Source of the DNA: Solen grandis
Taxonomy: Eukaryota; Mollusca; Bivalvia; Adapedonta; Solenidae
DNA: 64,000 bases
NCBI GenBank assembly: GCA_021229015.1
Contig: CM037788.1
Span: 37,348,024 to 37,412,023 of the forward strand
Direction: 5' to 3'
The notes below the pieces were generated by a model. That model saw nothing but the letters and a program-made list of their open reading frames with translations. It was not told where the DNA came from and made no database searches. Position numbers and translations under genes: made by a program. This document shows positions 35,356-47,200 of the stretch, piece by piece; positions within the stretch are counted from its first letter, which is position 1, and each line of letters starts with the position of its first letter.

Positions 35356-38300
35356 GATTGTAAGGTGAACATAAATATATGTATTTAAACAGAAAGGAAT
35401 CACATTTACAAATGGACTATAACAGACATGTCAATGTTAATAAATTTAATAGAACTTAATGTAACCATTTATGCATTTTTAACAGAGCCAAAAAATAAGA
35501 TGTAATACTATATTGTGCAAAGAAAATAATAGCCTTCTCAATCACTTTCATTTTTAAATTTAATCTTTTGTCAATTTACTTTTTATTTTTAATGAGCAGC
35601 CAGTGCCATAAATTTCGTATTAATTGCAATATAAATCATACAGAAAAAATATTTTCACGGATGGCCCTATGGTTTTGTATGCAAGAAATCTTTACGGAGG
35701 ATTGAGTCTAGTACTGGTCCGTCCCTAGAACGATGATTAGGTTAACTGCCCGCCTGGGTCAAGATTCTTGTCAAAACAGACGAAAATAAGGTGCATTGAA
35801 ATTGATTTTAGGGACAAAAACCATAAAATACTTAGCCCAGGGCTTATAAAAAGCTACCATATCCCCCACCCCCGATACCCCTCAGAATGCCTCTTTGTCA
35901 TCCTAGAATAATTTTTATTCCGGGGAAGCATGCCTCCAGACCCTTAGCACTAACATCACACTCATGTCTTTAGCATTAGTATAAAGCTAGAGCAGCCTGC
36001 AAATTACATAAAAAATACTGCGGTGCTTCGCTCGAAAGAAAAAAAAACTTTGTTTACGTAAACTCACAGACGTAAAATAGTTCCATTCTTGTGAGTATGA
36101 TGTAATGAAATAGGTTCATTTTCTTTATGTTTTAATGTGCGAATAAGAATTTAAAATTAGTAAACACAGTGACGAACAGTCTGTTCGTAATCCCTGTACC
36201 ATGCAGATCAGGGAGTGACATTGTACAAATTACTCCACCTGAACCTAGATTTATACAGTTTGGGTATATAATGGATAAGCATGTTGTGAAATGTCACACT
36301 GACCGGTTCCGACGGTCGAGTGGTCCTGACGAACGCCACGTAAGCGAGAGAATATCGGTTCGATACTCGGTCTCGACACGACAAATTTGTTTAAAATGGC
36401 ACTGGTACGTATAATCAATTTCCATTGCTTGATGCTCAGAATTAAAGGTTTTGCCCGGTGTCAGGATGTGACTTGGGTTTTGTTTTATGTCTACGGCTTT
36501 GTCAACGGCGTGATACTGCAGTGTGGCAGTAAATAGAATATTAGATTATTGATCAGAATGAGTTCTCGGATGACTAGGATACTGTTTGTGTTGCGTGAAA
36601 CCAACCCACAAAATGTCGCAATTGTAACATGTTAATGTCTTTTCTAGATATTTATGGGTAATAGTGACTCCGACACTATCCAAGAGGGCCAACTGACATG
36701 CCCGATATTTGCCAAGGGTATCCGAATACTGCCCATGAGCTGGGATAAAAACATTTCTCTCCGGTTTGAAGTGAACGGCTGCTACTTTGACAATACACCC
36801 AACGGTAAGTTGATGGTAATTATAATGATACTACTTTAAACCCTTATTTTCTTTATTGGTGAAATAAAAGAATGACATGCTGAAATATTTCTCATTATAT
36901 TGATCATTTGAACAAATTTAAACGTTTAAAAAATAATAATAATAACATATTTCAAAGTGAGACGTTCATAAAGTTCCTGATTATACAATCGCAGGATTAT
37001 TAAGTTGCAATTAAAATGCTGTTACTCTTAAAATTTTATTTCATTCGCTGAATACCATTCTCAGATTTGAAAATGTGTGGAAATAATGCTGTTTATGTTC
37101 CGTAACTGTGTATCAAACACGGTAAATGATTTTTCGTCCTTATCTATACTCAAAGGCTTGGTACTTAATGACAAGGTAAAAAATGAATTAACCTGTAAAT
37201 TAAATTAAAAAAATAATCTCAATCGGCGTTTAAGAAAATAGCTTTCAAATGCCTGAAGTATTAAAGAGAGTGTTCAGAGAAGTTTGTTTTTGCATATACA
37301 AACAGACGTATCCATATTGATTTGTGTTTTCTCAATAATAATGTTTCCATTATTTTCGACGTCATCCTCGATGGTTACTATGGTAGCCAGTAACAGTTCC
37401 ACAGCCCAGACCTTCTTACCTGGCATCATGACTCCTTTCGGTCTAACCACCGTGTCCAAGACGATGTGTAGGTATCTCCAAGCCCTGTTCTGTCTGTCTT
37501 TTAAAGCATTTTCTTTTTTCTCCCAGTTTTTCGTGTTAGCAGCAGACCTTATTCTTATACCAACCCAAACACATGTTTGAAGGGGTATTTGCAATTTCTG
37601 TTGATATCTTCTAACACTCATGGACTAAATATATCAACACGTTTTTGGCATCTCGTGTGAAAGGTAACTAGTATTAAAAGTTCAAGCTTTGTATGAATGG
37701 CTACATTTTAATAATCATTTGATAAAACTTCACATATGTCTTTCCAATTTCTATCCAATGCAAGATATTTATTCACATTGCTGTCTTTGTTTACTTAGAA
37801 ATTGTGTTTACTTAAATCCATAGTTACTGCTTTAAACATTTAGAACACACTTCCATACTGTGACAAAGCAGTATGTAGGGACATAAGTCATTTTTATTTC
37901 TTGTTGCTTTTTCTTTTTGAAGTTTTTTTTTGTCAGAATTTTATCAGTATATCTCTCTATCTTTCTTAAATATTTATGTCTTTAGTGTTTTCTGCCAGTG
38001 ATTTCTCCGTAATTCTTTTTATCCATAAATCTATATATTTTTTCTTCTTATTGATTCCCCACTCCACCTCACACAAATAAGTATATGCATATAATCATAA
38101 TGTCGTTTTTCTGTACAAAATATAGAATTTTCAGATCCTACGATTTTAATTTTTAAAAAAACATCAACACCAGATTATGTGAGATGGGTAAAATTACAAA
38201 CAAAACAGTGTTTTTGTATTTTAGAATATTTTTCTTAAACATAAATCTTCTTAAACCGTTATCAGCCCCGTGACGGACTTGTGGGCTGCTGATACGGATT

Positions 38301-39863
38301 TGATATCTCTGACAGTGAGAAAAAAAAGAATAAAGTTAATTCTGCAGTCCTACTGAGATAAAGTACTGAGATAACTTAAAGGCCCTGACCCCGTGTTCTC
38401 GATATGGTGGCATAATTCTGCCAGCCACTTATCCTCTTAGCTATGTTGAAACTTTTATGAAAAATTGTCACACATTCAGTTATGATCTAGCAAGTAGAAA
38501 TTTTCAAGTTATCCACTTAGGTATCTTAACAGGAATAAACTGTCTGTTAGTTCCCACTCCTGTCAAACACATATTCACTTATTTTAACTGGATACCATGC
38601 TTTTTTTCCAGATAATTATGTGAGAAAAAAACTTGTTATCCACATAATTTGACCGAATAACTTGAAAAAAGGCGAGATATCTATTTATCTTATGTGAATA
38701 TATAGCTGGCAGTAGTGGGCATTAACAGGCAGTTTTGTCCTGTTATGATACCTAAGAGGATAACACGAAAGTTTTCTACTTGCCAGATACTAACTGAATA
38801 TTTCATAAGGTATCGAAAAATGTAAGGTTTTAGTCTATCAATCGAATAAATCAAGATCCTTAGCTATTTGAAGAGGGGCTAAATTTCGTGAGTGATTTTT
38901 ATCGCTTCGCTAAACAGTGTCGATATAAGCCGATAAAAACAAGATTTTCTCTAAAACAATGCGCTGGATTTTCACATCAAAGTAAAATACTAACACACAT
39001 ATGTCTTGTCCATCTATCTTAACCCCCTTTTCAGCGATTTGTCAGCCGATATTTCACGTATTTGCAAATACGTTTTGTTATTTGTCACAAATTCAAGATG
39101 GCGTTCGCTCTGCATTTTCCCCAGGATGCATCAAATCTAGCATACGCTACATCGAATAACCCGTGGACATAGAGTTTAACTGTGTGACGTCACAGTTTCC
39201 AGTCCGTCATATTTGAAAAAAAAAATGTTGCTTGTAGAATATTTTGTCATTATTATGATAACAATAGTTATACTAAATGCTATGAATCATCAGCAATCGT
39301 TAATGTACCTCCGTGGTATACTCAAGCTATGTCCACTTGTTTCATTTGATATTTGAGTGTGACACTCAAAGTTAAGCCTGACTCGGGGCCTGGCTTCATG
39401 TACTTCTACCTTGTCAGATAGCCATCTGCAATTTGTATGTATGTATGTATGTATGCAAATATAGTGCCCTGGTATTTGATCTATTGACAACTGCAATCTG
39501 TTAACCAATGGAAGATTTCCGGCACATCCGCGCCATCTGGTGTCGGAAGCCATAAATTCAGCTTCCAATTCATGCTGTTCATCCACTAAACGAAGTCGGC
39601 AACTTTTATTGCTGTCGGTGACTTTGAAATTGTTTATTACAGCATCCAGTTATCAATCACCCGTGACGTCAGCGCTGACCACGCGCTCTACCACGCCTAC
39701 AACACCATATATTTTCCATCCGGGCATTCAGAATCCATTCGGAACCACGTCGAGCGCTGGCTCAAAGATGGGAGTGCAGACGATGCCGCCTTTTATGCCG
39801 GGCATTGTCACACCGTTCACGCAGAGTCCAAATGTCAATCCGGGTCAGGTTCTAATTGGATAA
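30419..39863 (+). CDS. Secreted F5/8 type C (discoidin) protein with PGI-PF repeat tail, 301 aa
   Basis: Seven exons: 30419-30479, 32069-32101, 33528-33733, 34306-34452, 36648-36804, 37387-37467, 39643-39863. They total 906 bp, exactly 302 codons with TAA. Exons 1-2 encode a signal peptide (MMDYFLLYT then VLSASLCLCVKG). The first ATG adds 11 residues including several Arg, so the second or third ATG may be the true start. Exons 3-5 are one discoidin domain (LCNDKLLQ, GAWSPQSSKLGEYIQ, SYKLEYTEDGSTWKTV, GIRILPMSWDKNISLRFEV ending NGC). Exons 6-7 encode a Ser/Thr/Pro-rich tail with three related motifs: FLPGIMTPF, FHPGIQNPF and FMPGIVTPF. The exon 6 acceptor is uncertain: using an AG at about 37304 would add a hydrophobic stretch. 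Secretion and extracellular binding are inferred from the family. AATAAA follows at 39975. It lies head-to-head with the minus-strand paralog, 2.6 kb away. Confidence 0.85.
31037..31634. mobile_element. Second AAGGCCC-family repeat, right copy, 5' end lost
   Basis: It keeps the 3' terminus (ATAATAGGCCTT) that the left copy lacks, but lacks the 5' terminus that the left copy keeps. A ~45 bp internal phrase (CGACAACTTTACTACAAAGC) occurs twice, at about 31120 and 31252. Confidence 0.4.
33230..33413 (-). repeat. tRNA-derived SINE, reverse orientation, right copy only
   Basis: On the minus strand the head GGCCTCCGTGGCCGAGAGGG has an A box, and GGGTTCGAATCCCGACAGGG is the B box; both are well preserved. 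The body includes CCGTGCATTCGGGGTCTTCC. It falls within the ~795 bp absent from the left copy. Confidence 0.7.
34588..34632 (+). repeat. (ATC)n microsatellite
   Basis: Fifteen ATC units just downstream of the second discoidin exon, preceded by (GAT)n. The left copy at about 15786-15828 is shorter and interrupted. Confidence 0.9.
35311..35351 (+). repeat. (TC)n microsatellite
   Basis: About 20 TC units followed by TTCCAG, which mimics a splice acceptor. The following sequence does not continue any discoidin frame. Confidence 0.9.
36290..36538 (+). repeat. SINE, right copy
   Basis: A box CGGTCGAGTGGTCCTGACG, B box GGTTCGATACTCGG, and the conserved tail. It lies in the intron before the third discoidin exon of the plus-strand gene. 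Confidence 0.65.
37468..39642 (+). other. Long last intron of the discoidin gene
   Basis: Runs from gtaggt to TTTATTACAG. It contains the foldback at 38440-38825 and otherwise AT-rich sequence without recognisable exons. Confidence 0.6.
38440..38825. repeat. Foldback (long inverted repeat)
   Basis: The arm at about 38480-38600 (CAAGTAGAAATTTTCAAG, TATCCACTTAGGTATC, then CTGTTAGTTCCCACT) returns in reverse complement at about 38690-38800 (AGTGGGCATTAACAG, GATACCTAAGAGGATA, TTTTCTACTTG). The ~90 bp loop holds a smaller palindrome (ATAATTATGTG with CACATAATT). It lies in the long intron before the last exon of the discoidin gene and is probably a foldback or MITE remnant. Confidence 0.6.
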
Positions 39864-39974
39864 TCCCCTTTCCAGCCTCCATTGACATGGTGTCGATTAT
39901 TTGTAGATCTAGTTCTGTCGGAAAGACTGCTATTAAAATTAATTCACGCTTTTATTTTGCAGTTTTTGATAGTA

Positions 39975-39980
39975 AATAAA
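39975..39980 (+). promoter_or_regulatory. Poly(A) signal AATAAA of the discoidin gene
   Basis: Canonical AATAAA 112 bp after the TAA at 39861-39863, followed by T-rich sequence. Confidence 0.65.
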
Positions 39981-40013
39981 AGAGGATTTTAACACTGTCT
40001 AATTGTTTCCTCT

Positions 40014-40047
40014 CATCATCATCATCATCATCTTCATCATCATTATT

Positions 40048-40093
<46 letters not shown>
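40014..40093 (+). repeat. (CAT)n microsatellite
   Basis: CAT/ATC trinucleotide repeats with two interruptions, just downstream of the poly(A) signal of the discoidin gene. Confidence 0.9.
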
Positions 40094-40148
40094 ATGTGCA
40101 GTTTTATTATGCATAACAGATAAAAATACCTGAAGAGATTACAAGTCT

Positions 40149-40332
40149 CATGGTATGAAACCACACCTAGTCACTTTATGCTGACATTGGTCAAACCGAC
40201 ACTGTAACTATCCTGTATACATGCTGAGCGCCAAGTATCATTTATACCGGCAATGGTATGCTGAAGCCGGAGATCGAACCCGCGACCACACGCGGTTATG
40301 GACGGACGTTCTTGCTACTAGGCCACAGACAA
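40149..40332 (-). repeat. tRNA-derived SINE, reverse orientation
   Basis: On the minus strand: A box TGGCCTAGTAGCAAGAACG, B box GGTTCGATCTCCGG, then a body ending in the shared tail GACTAGGTGTGGTTTCATAC. Confidence 0.65.
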
Positions 40333-41500
40333 ACTCTCTTTCAAAGAAAATCGTTAGAATCTGAACCGAACCTAAGGTCTTGTATATATTTAGCATACTT
40401 TTTAACAAAATTTAATATACTTTGCTAGTTTTAACGCTTTTACAAACCCATGCCCATGTAGCGGATTTATTTACCGTGCCCCCATTCTCTTATTCACACA
40501 TGCACACACAAATGAAGTTTACTCCGGGATGCAAAATTAAAATTGATTAAATGAGATATATATATAACAGTACACATATGCTCATGTGATGGTGTTAGCG
40601 ACAGCAAATTTCACTCCAAAATTAGACGTTAACCTACGTAAATGAACGAGCACTTCCAAAACACCTTATCTAAATACTGGTATATAATTACAAACATTGT
40701 TCAATGGGAATTTGAGATTTATACTGGGAATTGCCGATCCTCTATTGGAACCATTGAGTTCACAATCGCAGCTATATCCGACGGTGCTCGGATAAAAGAC
40801 GTATTCATTTTAATACAAGTTTTAGATATTTTTATGGTTCAACGAAACAATCTGTTTTGCATAAAATAATTGCTGCAGCTGATTTATTTCCTTTTTTTCC
40901 CCTCTATATTAATATTAATCCGCAAGTTAGGCGGCACAAGTTTCAATCGGAGTCTATTTCCGTATATATTCTGATTGAAAGGTACAGCACAGAAGGGAGA
41001 TAAGTGTAGAAGGGGTTTGCTTATTTTCTAAGCATGTTCACAACTTTTTGTGATTTTCGGAGAGACTAGATAAAACTAGATAAAAACGTTGATTTAAACT
41101 CTTCGGTTGAATAAAGATTCAGCTATTTAATCAGAAAAATCAAAATGAACATTGACATGAGTGACCTTAAAAGTCCACGCAGGTTGATAACCTGGGAAGA
41201 TTTCTAGTGTGCCAACTCAGCCGATTTTGTGTTATGAGGGTCTACATATTTGACCTTAAGAAGGACCTAGTATGACACAGGACTTTTTTTTAACAGAACA
41301 GGTTTTTATTAGCTTGTGCATGATATACACCTCAATATAAAATGCAACACTTTTTAACTTGGTATGTTATAAGACATTGCGGGTTATTACAATTTAACAC
41401 CTCGTTTCTTCTTTTAAATGCATAAAATAAAAAAATAACTTAAATTTACAACATCATGTTTTACAATACTTCCCAAAAGCTCAAGAAATTCGTACCGGCG

Positions 41501-41645
41501 CAATAGCTCAGTTGTAGAGTGTCCGCTTTGCGTTCAGGAGGTCTGGGGTATCGGCACGCAAAAGAACCAAGGATATATTCGCAAAATGAGCTAGGGATCG
41601 CATCCGGACACCCTTGAATCCAAACACTGTCTCTTTTGATGCTGT
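41501..41645 (+). repeat. tRNA-derived SINE
   Basis: The head GGCGCAATAGCTCAGTTGTA GAGTGTCCGCTTTGCGTTCA carries a good A box. The B box is degenerate (GGTATCGGCAC). The 3' boundary is uncertain. Confidence 0.55.
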
Positions 41646-42320
41646 CTCTTCAGCAAAAAATAATAATAAAAATAAAACAGGACCCACACGTGAGTAACCC
41701 TTGACCTGAGGTCTAAAATATGGCCATTTTAATCAGAAAATGATTGCTAGCCATTACAATAGAAGAAGAAGAAGAAGAAGGATAAGAAGAAGAAATTATA
41801 AACATGCTGAAGTTTATAATAGTATGGTTTATATATATATTTTTCCATCTCGGGTCATTCAAACACGAACAAATTAAAATGTTTCTCATCCCCAACTGCG
41901 TACAAGTCGCATATGTGTGGTAATTCTGGTTTGTTGTGCGCAGAAATTCTGAATTTAGTGATGTACCTTTTATTTGATATATTGAGAAAATAATTTGCAT
42001 AATGAGCTTGTATATAGGTGGAAATAGAAAATATTAATAACTGGACTGAAGATGGTCTTACTCTATACTATCAGGCCCTTTGTTCTCGAAAATCATTACT
42101 TTTGTAAATTTCTTTTTATAACACGAAAGAAATCACATATAAACACTTTTCAAAGTTGATTGCATATATTCTTTCAACTATTTGAATCCATGAATATAAG
42201 AAATAAATTATGTCTTATAAAGAGTAATGCATTTGTCGGCCTTTTAAAAATATATTTGTTAACTAGAAATACATTTTCATCATATTTTATGAATAAAATT
42301 GGAATCATATATATACATAA

Positions 42321-42342
42321 CACACACACACACACACACACA
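42321..42342 (+). repeat. (CA)n microsatellite
   Basis: Eleven CA units in the spacer between the discoidin gene and gene A. Confidence 0.9.
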
Positions 42343-43245
42343 TACATAAATACATACTAGTACATACATACGAAAATAAAATGGTACTCGCGTAATGATT
42401 GTCATATTCAGACTCAAACCAATCTTATTGCTTTCAAAAGGGCTTTGAGTATCAAACTCAAATCAGAGCCTGATATGGTAATAAGTATTTTCGAGAAGAC
42501 GGGACCTGCTCCTCATTGGTAGGTTTGAGTTATGCATACATCACAAATGTCCATCCTTTTAAGGCTAAGAAATATGTTTTCTGTCCGAATGTGCCTTTCT
42601 ATGATATTATATTGTGGAAAGGACATACACAGTTTGTCTCTGGTGTTGGGATATTGCAGTCAGAAATTATCTTTCATGACTGATTAATTAAGAATTAAAA
42701 AATGTTTACTCATTGGTATTGACGTCTTCAAATAATATATAATTAAAATAAACCATAAATATTACTTTTTAAATTAAATATAATAGGCTATGATAGAAAT
42801 AGACTAATAACAATAAATATTCAAAGTAAATTTGTAACATATGATTAAATATTATACTCAAAAAGCGAGTTTCAACGAATCTCTCTCTCTCCAAGTTGTT
42901 ACATAACTTTATTTGCCATATTGATAAGGAGCAGATGCAATGCAAAAGAACCCATTATTTATCAGCCTAATATTGTTAAAAGTACATAATCTAATGACAC
43001 ATGCCGATTATGTGTCAGTCGATATTCGAAACAATGCGCGTATAGATCTGACAGTGGGACAGGCTGACCAATGTTTCGGGACCGTTACGTACTTCTTATC
43101 CCACAGATAAAACTGCTGCCATCTTGATCTGGTCTGGGACCCGGACCACCTGTAATCCTGGAAGGGCTCGCCTTAATGCCCCAGCCCGATTAGCGAATAC
43201 ACGCAGAACTAAAATACGACCGTGTATAAAGATATTTTATATTTG

Positions 43246-43390
43246 GGCGCCGTGGTGCTGTGGTAAAAAATAAATAAATAAAAGTATGAACGAGGATCCG
43301 AAGGTTATGAGAGGGGTAAGGATTAGCCGGGAACCGTCGAGAATGATTGGTGTTGATCTACTTCGTTAGAGCTGGTTTCCCACTCAATGT
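43246..43390 (+). repeat. SINE of the GGCGCCGTGGT family, degraded
   Basis: GGGCGCCGTGGTGCTGTGGT start, GATCCGAAGGTTATGAG in place of a B-box region, and a body ending GGTTTCCCACTCA. It resembles the SINEs at 52300, 60010 and 60222. Confidence 0.5.
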
Positions 43391-43443
43391 AAACTTAGAA
43401 TTTTAAACAAATTTTATGAGCCTGTATGTAAGTATTCAGACTT

Positions 43444-43444
<1 letters not shown>

Positions 43445-43475
<31 letters not shown>
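43445..43475 (+). repeat. Poly-A tract, 31 bp
   Basis: A run of 31 A about 55 bp after the degraded SINE at 43246-43390; possibly its tail region. Confidence 0.85.
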
Positions 43476-43482
<7 letters not shown>

Positions 43483-44129
43483 GATATTCACATATTTTGA
43501 ACCTCAGACAGAATATCCCTTAAAGAAATAGGACATTTAAATTAATAAAAACTTGAGAAGACACACATTCATTGACATCTGAGTATGCAAAGGTATATAT
43601 AAATCTGTCCTTTTTTCTGAAAAAAAAAAAAGATGGTTGCTCAAGTTCGTGTTTATTTTTGAAGGATCGTATGACTTTTATGAGTAATAATATTCAAAAA
43701 TGTAATAATCCTGACCTAGGACTAATTGTATTATAACAATAAAACTAATTACCACTATACGTATACACTATGATTCTTGGAACTTTTTCCTATTTTTTCT
43801 TAATGATGATGATTATATTAATAATATGATATCGACGACGACAATGATGATGATTATTATTGTTGTTGTTGTTATTATTAAGAAGTTGTAGTAGTAGAAT
43901 CATTATTATTCATTGTTGACATTAATCTTATTAATATTATTATTTTTATTATTATTATTATCGTCATCATCATTAAACAAAAAAAAAAAGGAAAAATCAA
44001 ACACACAAACAAAACTATTAGAAAAATGTCACCTAGAAAGAAATGATGAAATGTCCTTGATTCTAACTGAGAACATGGCCTGATATCTAGAGATCCCTTA
44101 CCGGGCCTGGGGAGCCCTAATTCTCCACG

Positions 44130-44190
44130 GTCCCTAGATAAGACAATAGGTCATATCTGGATCGTTGACCACTTTATGTTTATAACGGAA
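44130..44190 (+). promoter_or_regulatory. Promoter block of gene A conserved with gene B
   Basis: CTAGATAAGACAATAGGTC, then TCATATC, then GTTGACCACT-TTATGTTTATAA. The same order (CTAGATAAGACGATAGGTC, TCACATC, CTTGACCACTGTAG) occurs before gene B. AGATAAG is a GATA-factor consensus, 97 bp before the ATG. Confidence 0.5.
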
Positions 44191-44238
44191 CAGTTCCTCA
44201 ACTTGCCGTGTACACAGTTTCTATTCGGACGGTAAAGA

Positions 44239-47200
44239 ATGCTTTTCATCATTGCAGGTAATGTACATTTATTTTTAAACTATTTAGTTTTAATCGAATT
44301 TTCCGAGAACTTTAATGAGAAAAAGGGGAAGGTTTTCTCATTTTTATCTTCATCTTGTTTTTTTAGGTGTTTAGTTTATTGTGTATACGTTTTATGTATA
44401 GTTGAACCTATATTAGCGACCACCTGTATTATGCGGTGATCCTGAATTTAGCGGTCAATTTTAATATTACTAAAATGCAGCATTTTGTTATATACCTAAA
44501 ATTCATTTTGCACTCATCTCTGTTAAGCGGTCTTTTTCACTTGTTCCCTTGACTGGCCGCTAAGGACAGATTTAACCGTATTTTGTTATTTAATATTATG
44601 AGGTTCTTTATTCCTTCATTTACGAGTATAATACTTAATTTGTATAGAAATTGTTTGTTGGTGCAATTTAAAACATCTTAGTACATAATACATGGTCTCT
44701 TTTAAACAAAAAAAAGACATTTTTTTGCGGTTATAACTAATTTTATTTTTAAAAAAATGGCTATATAGGCCACTGAATGATTATCCGAACACTTTGCCAA
44801 GTCCGAGAGTAATTCCTACAAGCTCAGTTTTCTTCCTTTAAGCTAAATGTACAATCAAGTCCTCTCATGTTCTCCCAGCCTCGCGATACCCCGAGGATTT
44901 AATTTTTCTCCCCGGTTCTCGAAATATCGCAATTCACTTTTATTCATTATACCTAAACGCCCTCCCTGGCTGTATTTCATGATGCAATAACTCTTTGAAT
45001 AATTGTTTTACACGTAAAACGTTCTTTTGGACATAATACAAGTTATGTTATAAAACCTTTCAGTTCACAAGATAAACTTATGTCATCTAGGAAATATACT
45101 AGATTTAAGGCGTTCTTTGTAACTAGCATATATTGAAACATGTTTATTAATTCAATGTTACAATATGCCTGTTAGGTGTGTTAAAATAGATATGAACTAA
45201 CTTAGATATTTTAAAACATTTTCATAATCATATATAATACATATTTTTATAATGATTAAAAAAGATATATAATTATATATTTTAATTTAATTTTCAGCTT
45301 CCGTTCTCTTGTGGAGCGCCGACGCTCTTTTATTCCCGAACAACAATGGCAAGGGTACGTATTTACTTTCTTAACCTTAGTTATATTCTAGATACCTCCT
45401 GCTTTTTCTGTTTCTCACCATTCTCTCTCCAGACTTCCTCAATTCCGTTTGTGTTGTTGTATACCTTTCTAAAACGTTTTCTTTATTTGTTAATCTTTCA
45501 AGAATTCAGCGCGTCTCTCTTAATGGTCCGTCTTTCTCTATAAATATATAGATATCATACAAAATTATCGCTGCAGATTAAACTTTTTAATATTATTTTA
45601 TCAGAACGATATAGGGTTAATGATAATTATACTATACTTCAACTAAAAGATTTAAAGCCATGACAAAAATATCTCAATATTAATTATGACTAAAAAAGTT
45701 TATAGATTCTTATACTTTTTTTTACTATGAACTATATTTACTGTAAATACCACAATGGATTATATTGAAATAAAATACTTTCCCACAGAACCCGAGCCTG
45801 AGCTGTATTTTGCTTGTCCCCCTCCCCGTGCCCCACAATTCGGAAGCATCAAATGCGACTATGACATGTTCAACATGTAAGTACAAATCAACTATTTTAA
45901 TAAAAAAGGTAAAACATTAGATAAATAGAAAATTTGGACAAAGCAAATCTATTGTTTTATGAGCACCGTGGTAACGATCTTGGCTGCGGATCTGAAGATA
46001 ATTTCTAACTCCGTTGGTGCAAAGCTTTTCAATGACTCTGTCATACGCCAAATATCGTAAAATCATCAATTTTCGTGGGGGACTATTTTTCATCGATTTC
46101 GTTGAAGGCTTTATCAACGAAAAAAGCACACACACACACACACACGCGCGCGCGATGTTCATTTCATGGACCGCGTGATTCCACGAATATATGTACCAGC
46201 AAACTTAACTTTATAACAGGATAGTGATTTTGCAGTAATCTTTCAAACATCTACACCCAACGAGTTGCTAGGGTAGTAGACAGACTCACTCAGCCCTTAA
46301 CTGCTGTTGGCTCCTGTATCAGAGTGGTCACTCAAAATGCATTCAGCTGGATTGCGATGCGTCAATGATTCGGCTTTCCTCAATTTATATCTAGCTTAAA
46401 TATATGTACTAATGTATTAGTGGTAATACCAAGACAAATCCAAGTAATCTGTAATGATGATATTTTCAGGAGCTGCATGGCACAATGTGACACCGGGTTT
46501 GTGTTCGAGGACGGCGCCGCGTCTTACAACATTAAATGTGACCTCATTGAGGGCGGTTCAACCAGCGGTGTCCCAAAATGTGTGAGAGTCGGTGAGAAAC
46601 GACATCTTAATTAACTTAAAATTCGTTTAATTTACATTTGCAGTTGAGAGAAATAATATGCTTTTATTTTATCATTTTTCTGGAGCATTCTAAACTTTAA
46701 GGAAGTTTTACAGTTGCGAGAAAAATATGTGGACGTAAATAGAATATCGTGGATTCAATCTCGGCCGCGACAATCTAAAATCGTTTAAGTTGGTATCTGT
46801 CTACATCCCTTGTGCTTGGCAAACAACACAAAGGGGTAAATGCAGGACTAGTTAGCCAAATGTCAGGATAATGCGACTGGGTGTGGCTTCATGTCATTTG
46901 ACACTCGTGGAATAGTAAAGTTGGCAAGTGTCTGTTAGATGCAGACATATTTTAAAACTACGATAATAATGTCGGTGTTACGTGACGCCAAATCAATCCG
47001 AAACAAACAAAAAAAAAAAAAAAAAAGTTTGACTATAATTTCAAATTTTACAATGACACATATTTTATTGGACAAATCAGTCTGCATATACAGAGTGTCT
47101 CAGAATTCTGTTGTCTTAACAGAAGTAGACAGGAGATATTGATTATCAGCATCTGAATGAAGGCATCGCAAAATTCAACATTACATGGCGGTTATTCAAA

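Larger units (their letters stand above)
18638..37296 (+). repeat. Right copy of ~18 kb duplicated segment
   Basis: Same gene pair and repeats as 683-18537. It starts inside the intron upstream of the last visible CCP exon of the minus-strand gene, so that exon is missing here. The first 70 bases are poor, including a run of 20 G at 18688-18707 where the left copy has four. On its right side it continues smoothly into unique sequence carrying the last two exons of the discoidin gene, so this copy anchors the rest of the window. Confidence 0.93.
39864..44238. other. Spacer between the discoidin gene and gene A
   Basis: Contains the poly(A) signal, a (CAT)n tract, SINEs at 40149, 41501 and 43246, (AAG)n near 41762, (CA)n, poly-A and mixed trinucleotide repeats at about 43800-43975. 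No gene is recognised. Confidence 0.6.

Noticed and set aside
35311..35357. Splice acceptor after the (TC)n tract
   Set aside because: The following sequence does not continue a discoidin frame, and the real exon starts at 36648.
683..37296. A genuine 18 kb segmental tandem duplication with one pseudogenised copy
   Set aside because: The 100-N junction, the mutual overlap geometry and the damage concentrated at contig ends fit an assembly artefact better. It is kept only as the alternative.
41501..41575. A functional tRNA gene
   Set aside because: The A box is good but the B box is degenerate and no acceptor stem pairs, so it is a tRNA-derived SINE.
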